Origin: Ptiloglossa arizonensis
Taxonomy: Eukaryota > Arthropoda > Insecta > Hymenoptera > Colletidae
DNA length: 64,000 nt
NCBI RefSeq assembly: GCF_051014685.1
Contig: NW_027478531.1
Span: forward strand, 806,001 to 870,000
Direction of reading: 5' to 3'
Of the stretch, positions 35,315-49,169 are shown piece by piece; position 1 is the first letter of the stretch, and every line of letters begins with the position of its first letter. The notes under the pieces are model-generated. The model was given only the letters and a program-made list of their open reading frames with translations. It did no database searches and was not told where the DNA came from. Both the position numbers and the translations under genes were made by a program.

Positions 35315-37445
35315 AATCCGCAAAATTTCTGTTGCATCTGAAACTAGAAACTCGCCCGATTACAATGGTATGCGTACTTTTCCCCTAGGCCGTTCTAGTT
35401 ATTCGTTTCGAGCATCAGAACTGCGAAAATTTTGGGTTCCTCAAGCGTTTCTTACATCCAAACTGCCATATCTCGCGAACGGATTGACCGATCCGCAAAA
35501 TTTCTGTTGCATCTGAAAGAAGAAACTCGCCCGATTACAACGGTATGCGCACTTTTCCCCTAGGCCGTTCTAGTTATTCGTTTCGAGCATCAGAACTGCG
35601 CAAATTTTGAGTTTCTCAAGCGTTTCTTACTTCCAAACTGCCATATCTCGCGAACGGATTGACCAATCCGCATAATTTCAGTTGCATCTGAAAGTAGAAA
35701 CTCGCCCGATTACAACGGTATGCGTACTTCTCCCCTAGGCCGTTCCAGTTATTCATTTCGAGCATCAGAACTGCGAAAATTTTGAGTTTCTTAAGCGTTT
35801 CTTACCTACAAACTGCCATATCTCGCGAACGGATTGACCAATCCGCAAAATTTCTGTTGCATCTGAAAGTAGAAACTCGCCCGATTACAACAGTATGCGT
35901 GCTTTTCCCCTAGGCCGTTCTAGTTACTCGTTTCGAGCATCAGAACCGCGCAAATTTTGAGTTCCTCAAGCGTTTCTTACATCCAAACTGCCATATCTCG
36001 CGAACGGATTGACCGATCCGCAAAATTTCTGTTGCATCTGAAAGAAGAAACTCGCCCGATTACAACGGTATGCGTACTTTTCCCCTAGGCCGTTCTAGTT
36101 ATTCGTTTCGAGCATCAGAACTGCGAAAATTTTGGGTTTCTCAAGCGTTTCTTACCTCCAAACTGCCATATCTCGCGAACGGATTGACCAATCCGCAAAA
36201 TTTCTGTTGCATCTGAAAGTAGAAAGTCGCCCGATTAGAACGGAATGTGTAGTTTTCCCCTAGGCCGTTCCAGTTGTTTATTTCGAGCATCAGAACTGCG
36301 AAAATTTTGAGTTTCTCAAGCGTTTCTTACCTCCAAACTGCCATATCTCGCGAACGGATTGACCAATCCGCAAAATTTCTGTTGCATCTGAAAGTAGAAA
36401 CTCGCCCGATTACAACGGTATGTGTAGTTTTCCCCTAGGCCGTTCCAGTTATTCCTTTCGAGCATCAGAACTGCGAAAATTTTGAGTTTCTCAAGCGTTT
36501 CTTACCTCCAAACTGCCATATCTCGCGAACGGATTGACCAATCCGCAAAATTTCTGTTGCATCTGAAAGTAGAAACTCGCCCGATTACAACGGTATGTGT
36601 AGTTTTCCCCTAGGCCGTTCCAGTTATTCCTTTCGAGCATCAGAACTGCGAAAATTTTGAGTTTCTCAAGCGTTTCTTACCTCCAAACTGCCATATCTCG
36701 CGAACGGATTAACCAATCCGGAAAATTTCTGTTGCATCTGAAAGTAGAAACTCGCCCGATTACAATGGTATGCGTACTTTTCCCCTAGGCCGTTCTAGTT
36801 ATTCGTTTCGAGCATCAGAACTGCGAAAATTTTGAGTTTCTCAAGCGTTTCTTACATCCAAACTGCCATATCTCACGAACGGATTGACCGATCCGCAAAA
36901 TTTCTGTTGCATCTGAAAGAAGAAACTCGCCCGATTACAACGGTATGCGCACTTTTCCCCTAGGCCGTTCTAGTTATTCGTTTCGAGCATCAGAACTGCG
37001 CAAATTTTGAGTTTCTCAAGCGTTTCTTACTTCCAAACTGCCATATCTCGCGAACGGATTGACCAATCCGCAAAATTTCTGTTGCATCTGAAAGTAGAAA
37101 CTCGCCCGATTACAACGGTATGTGTAGTTTTCCCCTAGGCCGTTCCAGTTATTCCTTTCGAGCATCAGAACTGCGAAAATTTTGAGTTTCTCAAGCGTTT
37201 CTTACCTCCAAACTGCCATATCTCGCGAACGGATTAAACAATCCGCAAAATTTCTGTTGCATCTGAAAGTAGAAACTCGCCCGATTACAACGGTATGTGT
37301 AGTTTTCCCCTAGGCCGTTCCAGTTATTCCTTTCGAGCATCAGAACTGCGAAAATTTTGAGTTTCTCAAGCGTTTCTTACCTCCAAACTGCCATTCCTCG
37401 CGAACGGATTAAACAATCCGCAAAATTTCTGTTGCATCTGAAAGT

Positions 37446-37620
37446 AGAAACTCGCCCGATTACAACGGTAGGTGTAGTTTTCCCCTAGGCGGTTCCAGTT
37501 ATTCATTTCGAGCATCAGAACTGCGAAAATTTTGAGTTTCTCAAGCGTTTCTTATCTCCAAACTGCCATATCTCGCGAACGGATTGATCAATCCGCAAAA
37601 TTTCTGTTGCATCTGAAAGT
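37446..37620 (+). repeat. Isolated A/B chimeric monomer
   Basis: This is the only copy I found right of 21.2 kb with ggcggttc at position 46 and with gatcaatcc completing the 16-bp palindrome (37580-37595). It also has the A-type cttatctcc. Between these, ccagttattcattt is B-type. The nearest A-type monomers are about 16-17 kb to the left. It may be a relic of an older A-rich array or the product of a long-range exchange. Confidence 0.75.
37580..37595. other. Perfect 16-bp palindrome in isolated monomer
   Basis: CGGATTGATCAATCCG reads the same on both strands. In the surrounding B-type monomers the centre is GACC, so one base pair of the dyad is mismatched, or GACCGATCC, which breaks it further. 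Confidence 0.9.
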
Positions 37621-39041
37621 AGAAACTCGCCCGATTACAACGGTATGCGCACTTTTCCCCTAGGCCGTTCTAGTTATTCGTTTCGAGCATCAGAACTGCG
37701 AAAATTTTGAGTTTCTCAAGCGTTTCTTACATCCAAACTGCCATATCTCACGAACGGATTGACCGATCCGCAAAATTTCTGTTGCATCTGAAAGAAGAAA
37801 CTCGCCCGATTACAACGGTATGCGCACTTTTCCCCTAGGCCGTTCTAGTTATTCGTTTCGAGCATCAGAACTGCGCAAATTTTGAGTTTCTCAAGCGTTT
37901 CTTACTTCCAAACTGCCATATCTCGCGAACGGATTGACCAATCCGCAAAATTTCTGTTGCATCTGAAAGTAGAGACTCGCCCGATTACAACGGTATGCGT
38001 ACTTTTCCCCTAGGCCGTTCTAGTTACTCGTTTCGAGCATCAGAACTGCGAAAATTTTGAGTTCCTCAAGCGTTTCTTACATCCAAACTGCCATATCTCG
38101 CGAACGGATTGACCGATCCGCAAAATTTCTGTTGCATCTGAAAGAAGAAACTCGCCCGATTACAACGGTATGCGCACTTTTCCCCTAGGCAGTTCTAGTT
38201 ATTCGTTTCGAGCATCAGAACCGCGCAAATTTTGAGTTCCTCAAGCGTTTCTTACATCCAAACTGCCATATCTCGCGAACGGATTGACCGATCCGCAAAA
38301 TTTCTGTTGCATCTGAAAGAAGAAACTCGCCCGATTACAACGGTATGCGTACTTTTCCCCTAGGCCGTTCTAGTTATTCGTTTCGAGCATCAGAACTGCG
38401 AAAATTTTGGGTTTCTCAAGCGTTTCTTACCTCCAAACTGCCATATCTCGCGAACGGATTGACCAATCCGCAAAATTTCTGTTGCATCTGAAAGTAGAAA
38501 GTCGCCCAATTAGAACGGAATGTGTAGTTTTCCCCTAGGCCGTTCCAGTTGTTTATTTCGAGCATCAGAACTGCGAAAATTTTGAGTTTCTCAAGCGTTT
38601 CTTACCTCCAAACTGCCATATCTCGCGAACGGATTGACCAATCCGCAAAATTTCTGTTGCATCTGAAAGTAGAAACTCGCCCGATTACAACGGTATGTGT
38701 AGTTTTCCCCTAGGCCGTTCCAGTTATTCCTTTCGAGCATCAGAACTGCGAAAATTTTGAGTTTCTCAAGCGTTTCTTACCTCCAAACTGCCATATCTCG
38801 CGAACGGATTAAACAATCCGGAAAATTTCTGTTGCATCTGAAAGTAGAAACTCGCCCGATTACAACGGTATGTGTAGTTTTCCCCTAGGCCGTTCCAGTT
38901 GTTCGTTTCGAGCATCAGAACTGCGAAAATTTTGAGTTCCTCAAGCGTTTCTTACATCCAAACTGCCATATCTCGCGAACGGATTGACCGATCCGCAAAA
39001 TTTCTGTTGCTTCTGAAAGCAGAAACTCGCCCGATTACAAC

Positions 39042-40688
39042 GGTATGCGCACTTTTCCCCTAGGCCGTTCTAGTTGTTCGTTTCGAGCATCGGAACTGCG
39101 AAAATTTTGAGTTCCTCAAGCGTTTCTTACCTACAAACTGCCATATCTCGCGAACGGATTGACCAATCCGCAAAATTTCTGTTGCATCTGAAAGTAGAGA
39201 CTCGCCCGATTACAACGGTATGCGTACTTTTCCCCTAGGCCGTTCTAGTTACTCGTTTCGAGCATCAGAACTGCGAAAATTTTGAGTTCCTCAAGCGTTT
39301 CTTATATCCAAACTGTCATATCTCGCGAACGGATTGGTCAATTCGCAAAATTTCTGTTGCATCTGAAAGTAGAAACTCGCCCGATTATATCAGTATGCGT
39401 GCTTTTCCCCTAGGCCGTTCTAGTTACTCGTTTCGAGCATCAGAACCGCGCAAATTTTGAGTTTCTCAAGCGTTTCTTACCTCCAAAATGCCATATCTCG
39501 CGAACGGATTGACCAATCCGCAAAATTTCTATTGCATCTGAAAGTAGAGACTCGCCCGATTACAATGGTATGCGTACTTTTCCCCTAGGCCGTTCTAGTT
39601 ATTCGTTTCGAGCATCAGAACTGCGAAAATTTTGAGTTTCTCAAGCGTTTCTTACCTCCAAACTGCCATATCTCGCGAACGGATTGACCAATCCGCAAAA
39701 TTTCTGTTGCTTCTGAAAGTAGAAACTCGCCCGATTACAACGGTATGCGCACTTTTCCCCTAGGCCGTTCTCGTTATTCGTTTCGAGCATCAGAACTGCG
39801 CAAATTTTGAGTTCCTCAAGCGTTTCTTACATCCAAACTGCCATATCTCGCGAACGGATTGACCGATCCGCAAAATTTCTGTTGCTTCTGAAAGTAGAAA
39901 CTCGCCCGATTACAATGGTATGCGTACTTCTCCCCTAGGCCGTTCTAGTTATTCGTTTCGAGCATCAGAACTGCGAAAATTTTGAGTTTCTCAAGCGTTT
40001 CTCACCTCCAAACTGCCATATCTCGCGAACGGATTGACCAATCCGCAAAATTTCTGTTGCATCTGAAAGTAGAAAGTCGCCCGATTACAACGGTATGTGT
40101 AGTTTTCCCCTAGGCCGTTCCAGTTGTTCGTTTCGAGCATCAGAACTGCGAAAATTTTGAGTTCCTCAAGCGTTTCTTACATCCAAACTGCCATATCTCG
40201 CGAACGGATTGACCGATTCGCAAAATTTCTGTTGCATATGAAAGAAGAAACTCGCCCGATTACAACGGTATGCGCACTTTTCCCCTAGGCCGTTCTAGTT
40301 ATTCGTTTCGAGCATCAGAACTGCGCAAATTTTGAGCTTCTCAAGCGTTTCATACCTCCAAACTGCCATATCTCGCGAACGGATTGACCAATCCGCATAA
40401 TTTCTGTTGCATCTGAAAGTAGAAACTCGCCCGATTACAATGGTATGCGTACTTCTCCCCTAGGCCGTTCCAGTTATTCATTTCGAGCATCAGAACTGCG
40501 AAAATTTTGAGTTTCTTAAGCGTTTCTTACCTACAAACTGCCATATCTCGCGAACGGATAGACCAATCCGCAAAATTTCTGTTGCATCTGAAAGTAGAGA
40601 CTCGACCGATTACAACGGTATGTGTAGTTTTCCCCTAGGCCGTTCCAGTTGTTCGTTTCGAGCATCAGAACTGCGAAAATTTTGAGTT
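39042..40688 (+). repeat. 1.65-kb block recopied 20 monomers downstream, copy 1
   Basis: This block recurs at 42542-44188 (offset 3500 bp). Shared markers are catcggaactg, cgattatatcagt, ccaaaatgcc, tttctattgc, ttctcgttatt, gtttctcacctcc, gcatatgaaag and gactcgaccg. Differences seen are tacttctcc against tacttgtcc near 39930/43430 and gagcttc against gagattc near 40336/43836. Confidence 0.85.
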
Positions 40689-41155
40689 TCTCAAGCGTTT
40701 CTTACCTCCAAACTGCCATATCTCGCGAACGGATTGACCAATCCGCAAAATTTCTGTTGCTTCTGAAAGTAGAAACTCGCCCGATTACAACGGTATGCGC
40801 ACTTTTCCCCTAGGCCGTTCTAGTTATTCGTTTCGAGCATCAGAACTGCGCAAATTTTGAGCTTCTCAAGCGTTTCATACCTCCAAACTGCCATATCTCG
40901 CGAACGGATTGACCAATCCGCATAATTTCTGTTGCATCTGAAAGTAGAAACTCGCCCGATTACAATGGTATGCGTACTTTTCCCCTAGGCCGTTCTAGTT
41001 ATTCGTTTCGAGCATCAGAACTGCGAAAATTTTGAGTTTCTCATGCGTTTCTTACCTCCAAACAGCCATATCTCGCGAACGGATTGACCAATCCGCAAAA
41101 TTTCTGTTGCATCTGAAAGTAGAAAGTCGCCCGATTACAACGGAATGTGTAGTTT

Positions 41156-42175
41156 TCCCCTAGGCCGTTCCAGTTATTCATTTCGAGCATCAGAACTGCG
41201 AAAATTTTGAGTTTCTCAAGCGTTTCTTACCTCCAAACTGCCATATCTCGCGAACGGATTGACCAATCCGCAAAATTTTTGTTGCTTCTGAAAGTAGAAA
41301 CTCGCCCGATTACAACGGTATGTGTAGTTTTCCCCTAGGCCGTTCCAGTTGTTCGTTTCGAGCATCAGAACTGCGAAAATTTTGAGTTCCTCAAGCGTTT
41401 CTTACATCCAAACTGCCATATCTCGCGAACGGATTGACCGATCCGCAAAATTTCTGTTGCATCTGAAAGAAGAAACTCGCCCGATTACAACGGTATGTGT
41501 AGTTTTCCCCTAGGCCGTTCCAGTTGTTCGTTTCGAGCATCAGAACTGCGAAAATTTTGAGTTCCTCAAGCGTTTCTTACATCCAAACTGCCATATCTCG
41601 CGAAGGGATTGACCGATCCGCAAAATTTCTGTTGCTTCTGAAAGTAGAAACTCGCCCGATTACAACGGTATGCGCACTTTTCCCCTAGGCCGTTCTAGTT
41701 GTTCGTTTCGAGCATCAGAACTGCGAAAATTTTGAGTTCCTCAAGCGTTTCTTACCTACAAACTGCCATATCTCGCGAACGGATTGACCAATCCGCAAAA
41801 TTTCTGTTGCATCTGAAAGTAGAGACTCGCCCGATTACAACGGTATGCGTACTTTTCCCCTAGGCCGTTCTAGTTACTCGTTTCGAGCATCAGAACTGCG
41901 AAAATTTTGAGTTTCTCAAGCGTTTCTTATATCCAAACTGTCATACCTCGCGAACGGATTGGTCAATTCGCAAAATTTCTGTTGCATCTGAAAGTAGAAA
42001 CTCGCCTGATTACATCAGTATGCGTGCTTTTCCCCTAGGCCGTTCTAGTTACTCGTTTCGAGCATCAGAACCGCGCAAATTTTGAGTTTCTCAAGCGTTT
42101 CTTACCTCCAAACTGCCATATCTCGCGAACGGATTGACCAATCCGCAAAATTTCTGTTGCATCTGAAAGTAGAAA
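41156..42175 (+). repeat. 1-kb block recopied 22 monomers downstream, copy 1
   Basis: This block recurs at 45006-46025 (offset 3850 bp). Shared markers are aaaatttttgttgcttctg, cgaagggattg, tgtcatacctcg and ctcgcctgattacatc. The region just to its left (about 40860-41400) matches 44360-44900 at offset 3500 bp instead. The two offsets meet, showing a two-monomer length difference between the larger blocks. Confidence 0.8.
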
Positions 42176-42541
42176 GTCGCCCGATTAGAACGGAATGTGT
42201 AGTTTTCCCCTAGGCCGTTCCAGTTATTCATTTCGAGCATCAGAACTGCGAAAATTTTGAGTTTCTCAAGCGTTTCTTACCTCCAAACTGCCATATCTCG
42301 CGAACGGATTGACCAATCCGCAAAATTTCTGTTGCATCTGAAAGTAGAAACTCGCCCGATTACAACGGTATGTGTAGTTTTCCCCTAGGCCGTTCTAGTT
42401 ATTCGTTTCGAGCATCAGAACTGCGCAAATTTTGAGTTTCTCAAGCGTTTCTTACATCCAAACTGCCATATCTCGCGAACGGATTGACCAATCCGCAAAA
42501 TTTCTGTTGCATCTGAAAGTAGAAACTCGCCCGATTACAAT

Positions 42542-44188
42542 GGTATGCGCACTTTTCCCCTAGGCCGTTCTAGTTGTTCGTTTCGAGCATCGGAACTGCG
42601 AAAATTTTGAGTTCCTCAAGCGTTTCTTACCTACAAACTGCCATATCTCGCGAACGGATTGACCAATCCGCAAAATTTCTGTTGCATCTGAAAGTAGAGA
42701 CTCGCCCGATTACAACGGTATGCGTACTTTTCCCCTAGGCCGTTCTAGTTACTCGTTTCGAGCATCAGAACTGCGAAAATTTTGAGTTCCTCAAGCGTTT
42801 CTTATATCCAAACTGTCATATCTCGCGAACGGATTGGTCAATTCGCAAAATTTCTGTTGCATCTGAAAGTAGAAACTCGCCCGATTATATCAGTATGCGT
42901 GCTTTTCCCCTAGGCCGTTCTAGTTACTCGTTTCGAGCATCAGAACCGCGCAAATTTTGAGTTTCTCAAGCGTTTCTTACCTCCAAAATGCCATATCTCG
43001 CGAACGGATTGACCAATCCGCAAAATTTCTATTGCATCTGAAAGTAGAGACTCGCCCGATTACAATGGTATGCGTACTTTTCCCCTAGGCCGTTCTAGTT
43101 ATTCGTTTCGAGCATCAGAACTGCGAAAATTTTGAGTTTCTCAAGCGTTTCTTACCTCCAAACTGCCATATCTCGCGAACGGATTGACCAATCCGCAAAA
43201 TTTCTGTTGCTTCTGAAAGTAGAAACTCGCCCGATTACAACGGTATGCGCACTTTTCCCCTAGGCCGTTCTCGTTATTCGTTTCGAGCATCAGAACTGCG
43301 CAAATTTTGAGTTCCTCAAGCGTTTCTTACATCCAAACTGCCATATCTCGCGAACGGATTGACCGATCCGCAAAATTTCTGTTGCTTCTGAAAGTAGAAA
43401 CTCGCCCGATTACAATGGTATGCGTACTTGTCCCCTAGGCCGTTCTAGTTATTCGTTTCGAGCATCAGAACTGCGAAAATTTTGAGTTTCTCAAGCGTTT
43501 CTCACCTCCAAACTGCCATATCTCGCGAACGGATTGACCAATCCGCAAAATTTCTGTTGCATCTGAAAGTAGAAAGTCGCCCGATTACAACGGTATGTGT
43601 AGTTTTCCCCTAGGCCGTTCCAGTTGTTCGTTTCGAGCATCAGAACTGCGAAAATTTTGAGTTCCTCAAGCGTTTCTTACATCCAAACTGCCATATCTCG
43701 CGAACGGATTGACCGATTCGCAAAATTTCTGTTGCATATGAAAGAAGAAACTCGCCCGATTACAACGGTATGCGCACTTTTCCCCTAGGCCGTTCTAGTT
43801 ATTCGTTTCGAGCATCAGAACTGCGCAAATTTTGAGATTCTCAAGCGTTTCATACCTCCAAACTGCCATATCTCGCGAACGGATTGACCAATCCGCATAA
43901 TTTCTGTTGCATCTGAAAGTAGAAACTCGCCCGATTACAATGGTATGCGTACTTCTCCCCTAGGCCGTTCCAGTTATTCATTTCGAGCATCAGAACTGCG
44001 AAAATTTTGAGTTTCTTAAGCGTTTCTTACCTACAAACTGCCATATCTCGCGAACGGATAGACCAATCCGCAAAATTTCTGTTGCATCTGAAAGTAGAGA
44101 CTCGACCGATTACAACGGTATGTGTAGTTTTCCCCTAGGCCGTTCCAGTTGTTCGTTTCGAGCATCAGAACTGCGAAAATTTTGAGTT
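42542..44188 (+). repeat. 1.65-kb block recopied 20 monomers downstream, copy 2
   Basis: This is the partner of 39042-40688. It is joined on the left to an acaatggtatgcgc variant and on the right to gagttcc with acatcc, unlike copy 1, which continues with gagtttc and cctcc. Confidence 0.85.
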
Positions 44189-45005
44189 CCTCAAGCGTTT
44201 CTTACATCCAAACTGCCATATCTCGCGAACGGATTGACCGATTCGCAAAATTTCTGTTGCATATGAAAGAAGAAACTCGCCCGATTACAACGGTATGCGC
44301 ACTTTTCCCCTAGGCCGTTCTAGTTATTCGTTTCGAGCATCAGAACTGCGCAAATTTTGAGCTTCTCAAGCGTTTCATACCTCCAAACTGCCATATCTCG
44401 CGAACGGATTGACCAATCCGCATAATTTCTGTTGCATCTGAAAGTAGAAACTCGCCCGATTACAATGGTATGCGTACTTTTCCCCTAGGCCGTTCTAGTT
44501 ATTCGTTTCGAGCATCAGAACTGCGAAAATTTTGAGTTTCTCAAGCGTTTCTTACCTCCAAACAGCCATATCTCGCGAACGGATTGACCAATCCGCAAAA
44601 TTTCTGTTGCATCTGAAAGTAGAAAGTCGCCCGATTACAACGGAATGTGTAGTTTTCCCCTAGGCCGTTCCAGTTATTCATTTCGAGCATCAGAACTGCG
44701 AAAATTTTGAGTTTCTCAAGCGTTTCTTACCTCCAAACTGCCATATCTCGCGAACGGATTGACCAATCCGCAAAATTTTTGTTGCTTCTGAAAGTAGAAA
44801 CTCGCCCGATTACAACGGTATGTGTAGTTTTCCCCTAGGCCGTTCCAGTTGTTCGTTTCGAGCATCAGAACTGCGAAAATTTTGAGATCCTCAAGCGTTT
44901 CTTACATCCAAACTGCCATATCTCGCGAACGGATTGACCAATCCGCATAATTTCTGTTGCATATGAAAGTAGAAACTCGCCCGATTACAACGGTATGCGT
45001 ACTTC

Positions 45006-46025
45006 TCCCCTAGGCCGTTCCAGTTATTCATTTCGAGCATCAGAACTGCGAAAATTTTGAGTTTCTCAAGCGTTTCTTACCTCCAAACTGCCATATCTCG
45101 CGAACGGATTGACCAATCCGCAAAATTTTTGTTGCTTCTGAAAGTAGAAACTCGCCCGATTACAACGGTATGTGTAGTTTTCCCCTAGGCCGTTCCAGTT
45201 GTTCGTTTCGAGCATCAGAACTGCGAAAATTTTGAGTTCCTCAAGCGTTTCTTACATCCAAACTGCCATATCTCGCGAACGGATTGACCGATCCGCAAAA
45301 TTTCTGTTGCATCTGAAAGAAGAAACTCGCCCGATTACAACGGTATGTGTAGTTTTCCCCTAGGCCGTTCCAGTTGTTCGTTTCGAGCATCAGAACTGCG
45401 AAAATTTTGAGTTCCTCAAGCGTTTCTTACATCCAAACTGCCATATCTCGCGAAGGGATTGACCGATCCGCAAAATTTCTGTTGCTTCTGAAAGTAGAAA
45501 CTCGCCCGATTACAACGGTATGCGCACTTTTCCCCTAGGCCGTTCTAGTTGTTCGTTTCGAGCATCAGAACTGCGAAAATTTTGAGTTCCTCAAGCGTTT
45601 CTTACCTACAAACTGCCATATCTCGCGAACGGATTGACCAATCCGCAAAATTTCTGTTGCATCTGAAAGTAGAGACTCGCCCGATTACAACGGTATGCGT
45701 ACTTTTCCCCTAGGCCGTTCTAGTTACTCGTTTCGAGCATCAGAACTGCGAAAATTTTGAGTTTCTCAAGCGTTTCTTATATCCAAACTGTCATACCTCG
45801 CGAACGGATTGGTCAATTCGCAAAATTTCTGTTGCATCTGAAAGTAGAAACTCGCCTGATTACATCAGTATGCGTGCTTTTCCCCTAGGCCGTTCTAGTT
45901 ACTCGTTTCGAGCATCAGAACCGCGCAAATTTTGAGTTTCTCAAGCGTTTCTTACCTCCAAACTGCCATATCTCGCGAACGGATTGACCAATCCGCAAAA
46001 TTTCTGTTGCATCTGAAAGTAGAAA
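45006..46025 (+). repeat. 1-kb block recopied 22 monomers downstream, copy 2
   Basis: This is the partner of 41156-42175. At 46026 it switches from the agtcgcccg variant expected from copy 1 to the ordinary aactcgcccg, and then runs into the ten-monomer repeat. Confidence 0.8.
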
Positions 46026-49000
46026 CTCGCCCGATTACAACGGTATGCGTACTTTTCCCCTAGGCCGTTCTAGTTATTCGTTTCGAGCATCAGAACTGCG
46101 AAAATTTTGGGTTTCTCAAGCGTTTCTTACCTCCAAACTGCCATATCTCGCGAACGGATTGACCAATCCGCAAAATTTCTGTTGCATCTGAAAGTAGAAA
46201 GTCGCCCGATTAGAACGGAATGTGTAGTTTTCCCCTAGGCCGTTCCAGTTATTCATTTCGAGCATCAGAACTGCGAAAATTTTGAGTTTCTCAAGCGTTT
46301 CTTACCTCCAAACTGCCATATCTCGCGAACGGATTGACCAATCCGCAAAATTTCTGTTGCATCTGAAAGTAGAAACTCGCCCGATTACAACGGTATGTGT
46401 AGTTTTCCCCTAGGCCGTTCTAGTTATTCGTTTCGAGCATCAGAACTGCGCAAATTTTGAGTTTCTCAAGCGTTTCTTACCTCCAAACTGCCATATCTCG
46501 CGAACGGATTGACCAATCCGCAAAATTTCTGTTGCATCTGAAAGTAGAAACTCGCCCGATTACAACGGTATGCGTACTTTTCCCCTAGGCCGTTCTAGTT
46601 ATTCGTTTCGAGCATCAGAACTGCGAAAATTTTGGGTTTCTCAAGCGTTTCTTACCTCCAAACTGCCATATCTCGCGAACGGATTGACCAATCCGCAAAA
46701 TTTCTGTTGCATCTGAAAGTAGAAACTCGCCCGATTACAATGGTATGCGTACTTTTCCCCTAGGCCGTTCTAGTTATTAGTTTCGAGCATCAGAACTGCG
46801 AAAATTTTGAGTTTCTCAAGCGTTTCTTACCTCCAAACTGCCATATCTCGCGAACGGATTGACCAATCCGCAAAATTTCTGTTGCATCTGAAAGTAGAAA
46901 GTCGCCCGATTACAACGGAATGTGTAGTTTTCCCCTAGGCCGTTCCAGTTATTCATTTCGAGCATCAGAACTGCGAAAATTTTGAGTTTCTCAAGCGTTT
47001 CTTACCTCCAAACTGCCATATCTCGCGAACGGATTGACCAATCCGCAAAATTTTTGTTGCTTCTGAAAGTAGAAACTCGCCCGATTACAACGGTATGTGC
47101 AGTTTTCCCCTAGGCCGTTCCAGTTGTTCGTTTCGAGCATCAGAACTGCGAAAATTTTGAGTTTCTCAAGCGTTTCTTACCTCCAAACTGCCATATCTCG
47201 CGAACGGAAGGACCAATCCGCAAAATTTCTGTTGCATCTGAAAGTAGAAACTCGCCCGATTACAACGGTATGTGTAGTTTTCCCCTAGGCCGTTCCAGTT
47301 GTTCGTTTCGAGCATCAGAACTGCGAAAATTTTGAGTTCCTCAAGCGTTTCTTACATCCAAACTGCCATATCTCGCGAACGGATTGACCGATCCGCAAAA
47401 TTTCTGTTGCATCTGAAAGTAGAGACTCGCCCGATTACAACGGTATGCGTACTTTTCCCCTAGGCCGTTCTAGTTACTCGTTTCGAGCATCAGAACTGCG
47501 AAAATTTTGAGTTTCTCAAGCGTTTCTTATATCCAAACTGTCATACCTCGCGAACGGATTGGTCAATTCGCAAAATTTCTGTTGCATCTGAAAGTAGAAA
47601 CTCGCCTGATTACATCAGTATGCGTGCTTTTCCCCTAGGCCGTTCTAGTTACTCGTTTCGAGCATCAGAACCGCGCAAATTTTGAGTTTCTCAAGCGTTT
47701 CTTACCTCCAAACTGCCATATCTCGCGAACGGATTGACCAATCCGCAAAATTTCTGTTGCATCTGAAAGTAGAAACTCGCCCGATTACAACGGTATGCGT
47801 ACTTTTCCCCTAGGCCGTTCTAGTTATTCGTTTCGAGCATCAGAACTGCGAAAATTTTGGGTTTCTCAAGCGTTTCTTACCTCCAAACTGCCATATCTCG
47901 CGAACGGATTGACCAATCCGCAAAATTTCTGTTGCATCTGAAAGTAGAAAGTCGCCCGATTAGAACGGAATGTGTAGTTTTCCCCTAGGCCGTTCCAGTT
48001 ATTCATTTCGAGCATCAGAACTGCGAAAATTTTGAGTTTCTCAAGCGTTTCTTACCTCCAAACTGCCATATCTCGCGAACCGATTGACCAATCCGCAAAA
48101 TTTCTGTTGCATCTGAAAGTAGAAACTCGCCCGATTACAACGGTATGTGTAGTTTTCCCCTAGGCCGTTCTAGTTATTCGTTTCGAGCATCAGAACTGCG
48201 CAAATTTTGAGTTTCTCAAGCCTTTCTTACCTCCAAACTGCCATATCTCGCGAACGGATTGACCAATCCGCAAAATTTCTGTTGCATCTGAAAGTAGAAA
48301 CTCGCCCGATTACAACGGTATGCGTACTTTTCCCCTAGGCCGTTCTAGTTATTCGTTTCGAGCATCAGAACTGCGAAAATTTTGGGTTTCTCAAGCGTTT
48401 CTTACCTCCAAACTGCCATATCTCGCGAACGGATTGACCAATCCGCAAAATTTCTGTTGCATCTGAAAGTAGAAACTCGCCCGATTACAATGGTATGCGT
48501 ACTTTTCCCCTAGGCCGTTCTAGTTATTAGTTTCGAGCATCAGAACTGCGAAAATTTTGAGTTTCTCAAGCGTTTCTTACCTCCAAACTGCCATATCTCG
48601 CGAACGGATTGACCAATCCGCAAAATTTCTGTTGCATCTGAAAGTAGAAAGTCGCCCGATTACAACGGAATGTGTAGTTTTCCCCTAGGCCGTTCCAGTT
48701 ATTCATTTCGAGCATCAGAACTGCGAAAATTTTGAGTTTCTCAAGCGTGTCTTACCTCCAAACTGCCATATCTCGCGAACGGATTGACCAATCCGCAAAA
48801 TTTTTGTTGCTTCTGAAAGTAGAAACTCGCCCGATTACAACGGTATGTGCAGTTTTCCCCTAGGCCGTTCCAGTTGTTCGTTTCGAGCATCAGAACTGCG
48901 AAAATTTTGAGTTTCTCAAGCGTTTCTTACCTCCAAACTGCCATATCTCGCGAACGGAAGGACCAATCCGCAAAATTTCTGTTGCATCTGAAAGTAGAAA

Positions 49001-49169
49001 CTCGCCCGATTACAACGGTATGTGTAGTTTTCCCCTAGGCCGTTCCAGTTGTTCGTTTCGAGCATCAGAACTGCGAAAATTTTGAGTTCCTCAAGCGTTT
49101 CTTACATCCAAACTGCCATATCTCGCGAACGGATTGACCGATCCGCAAAATTTCTGTTGCATCTGAAAG
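45641..49169 (+). repeat. Tandem ten-monomer (1750-bp) higher-order repeat
   Basis: Copy 1 spans about 45641-47419 and copy 2 about 47391-49169. Shared rare markers include tgtcatacctcg, ctcgcctgattacatc, gttattagtttcgag, tatgtgcagtttt and cgaacggaaggacc. Three differences were seen: cgaaccgatt near 48081, gcctttctta near 48221 and gcgtgtctta near 48749, all in copy 2. Confidence 0.85.

Larger units (their letters stand above)
35315..39041 (+). repeat. B-type stretch with 5- and 13-monomer offsets
   Basis: The segment 35928-36535 recurs at 38203-38810 (offset 2275 bp, 13 monomers). Shared markers include gattagaacgg and gttgtttattt, and one visible difference is cgcccaatt near 38506. A second, shorter offset of 875 bp (5 monomers) links the atctcacgaac monomers near 36870 and 37745. 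Several copies of gttattccttt and ggattaaacaatcc lie at 36420-37450 and near 38800. No gene is present. Confidence 0.75.
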
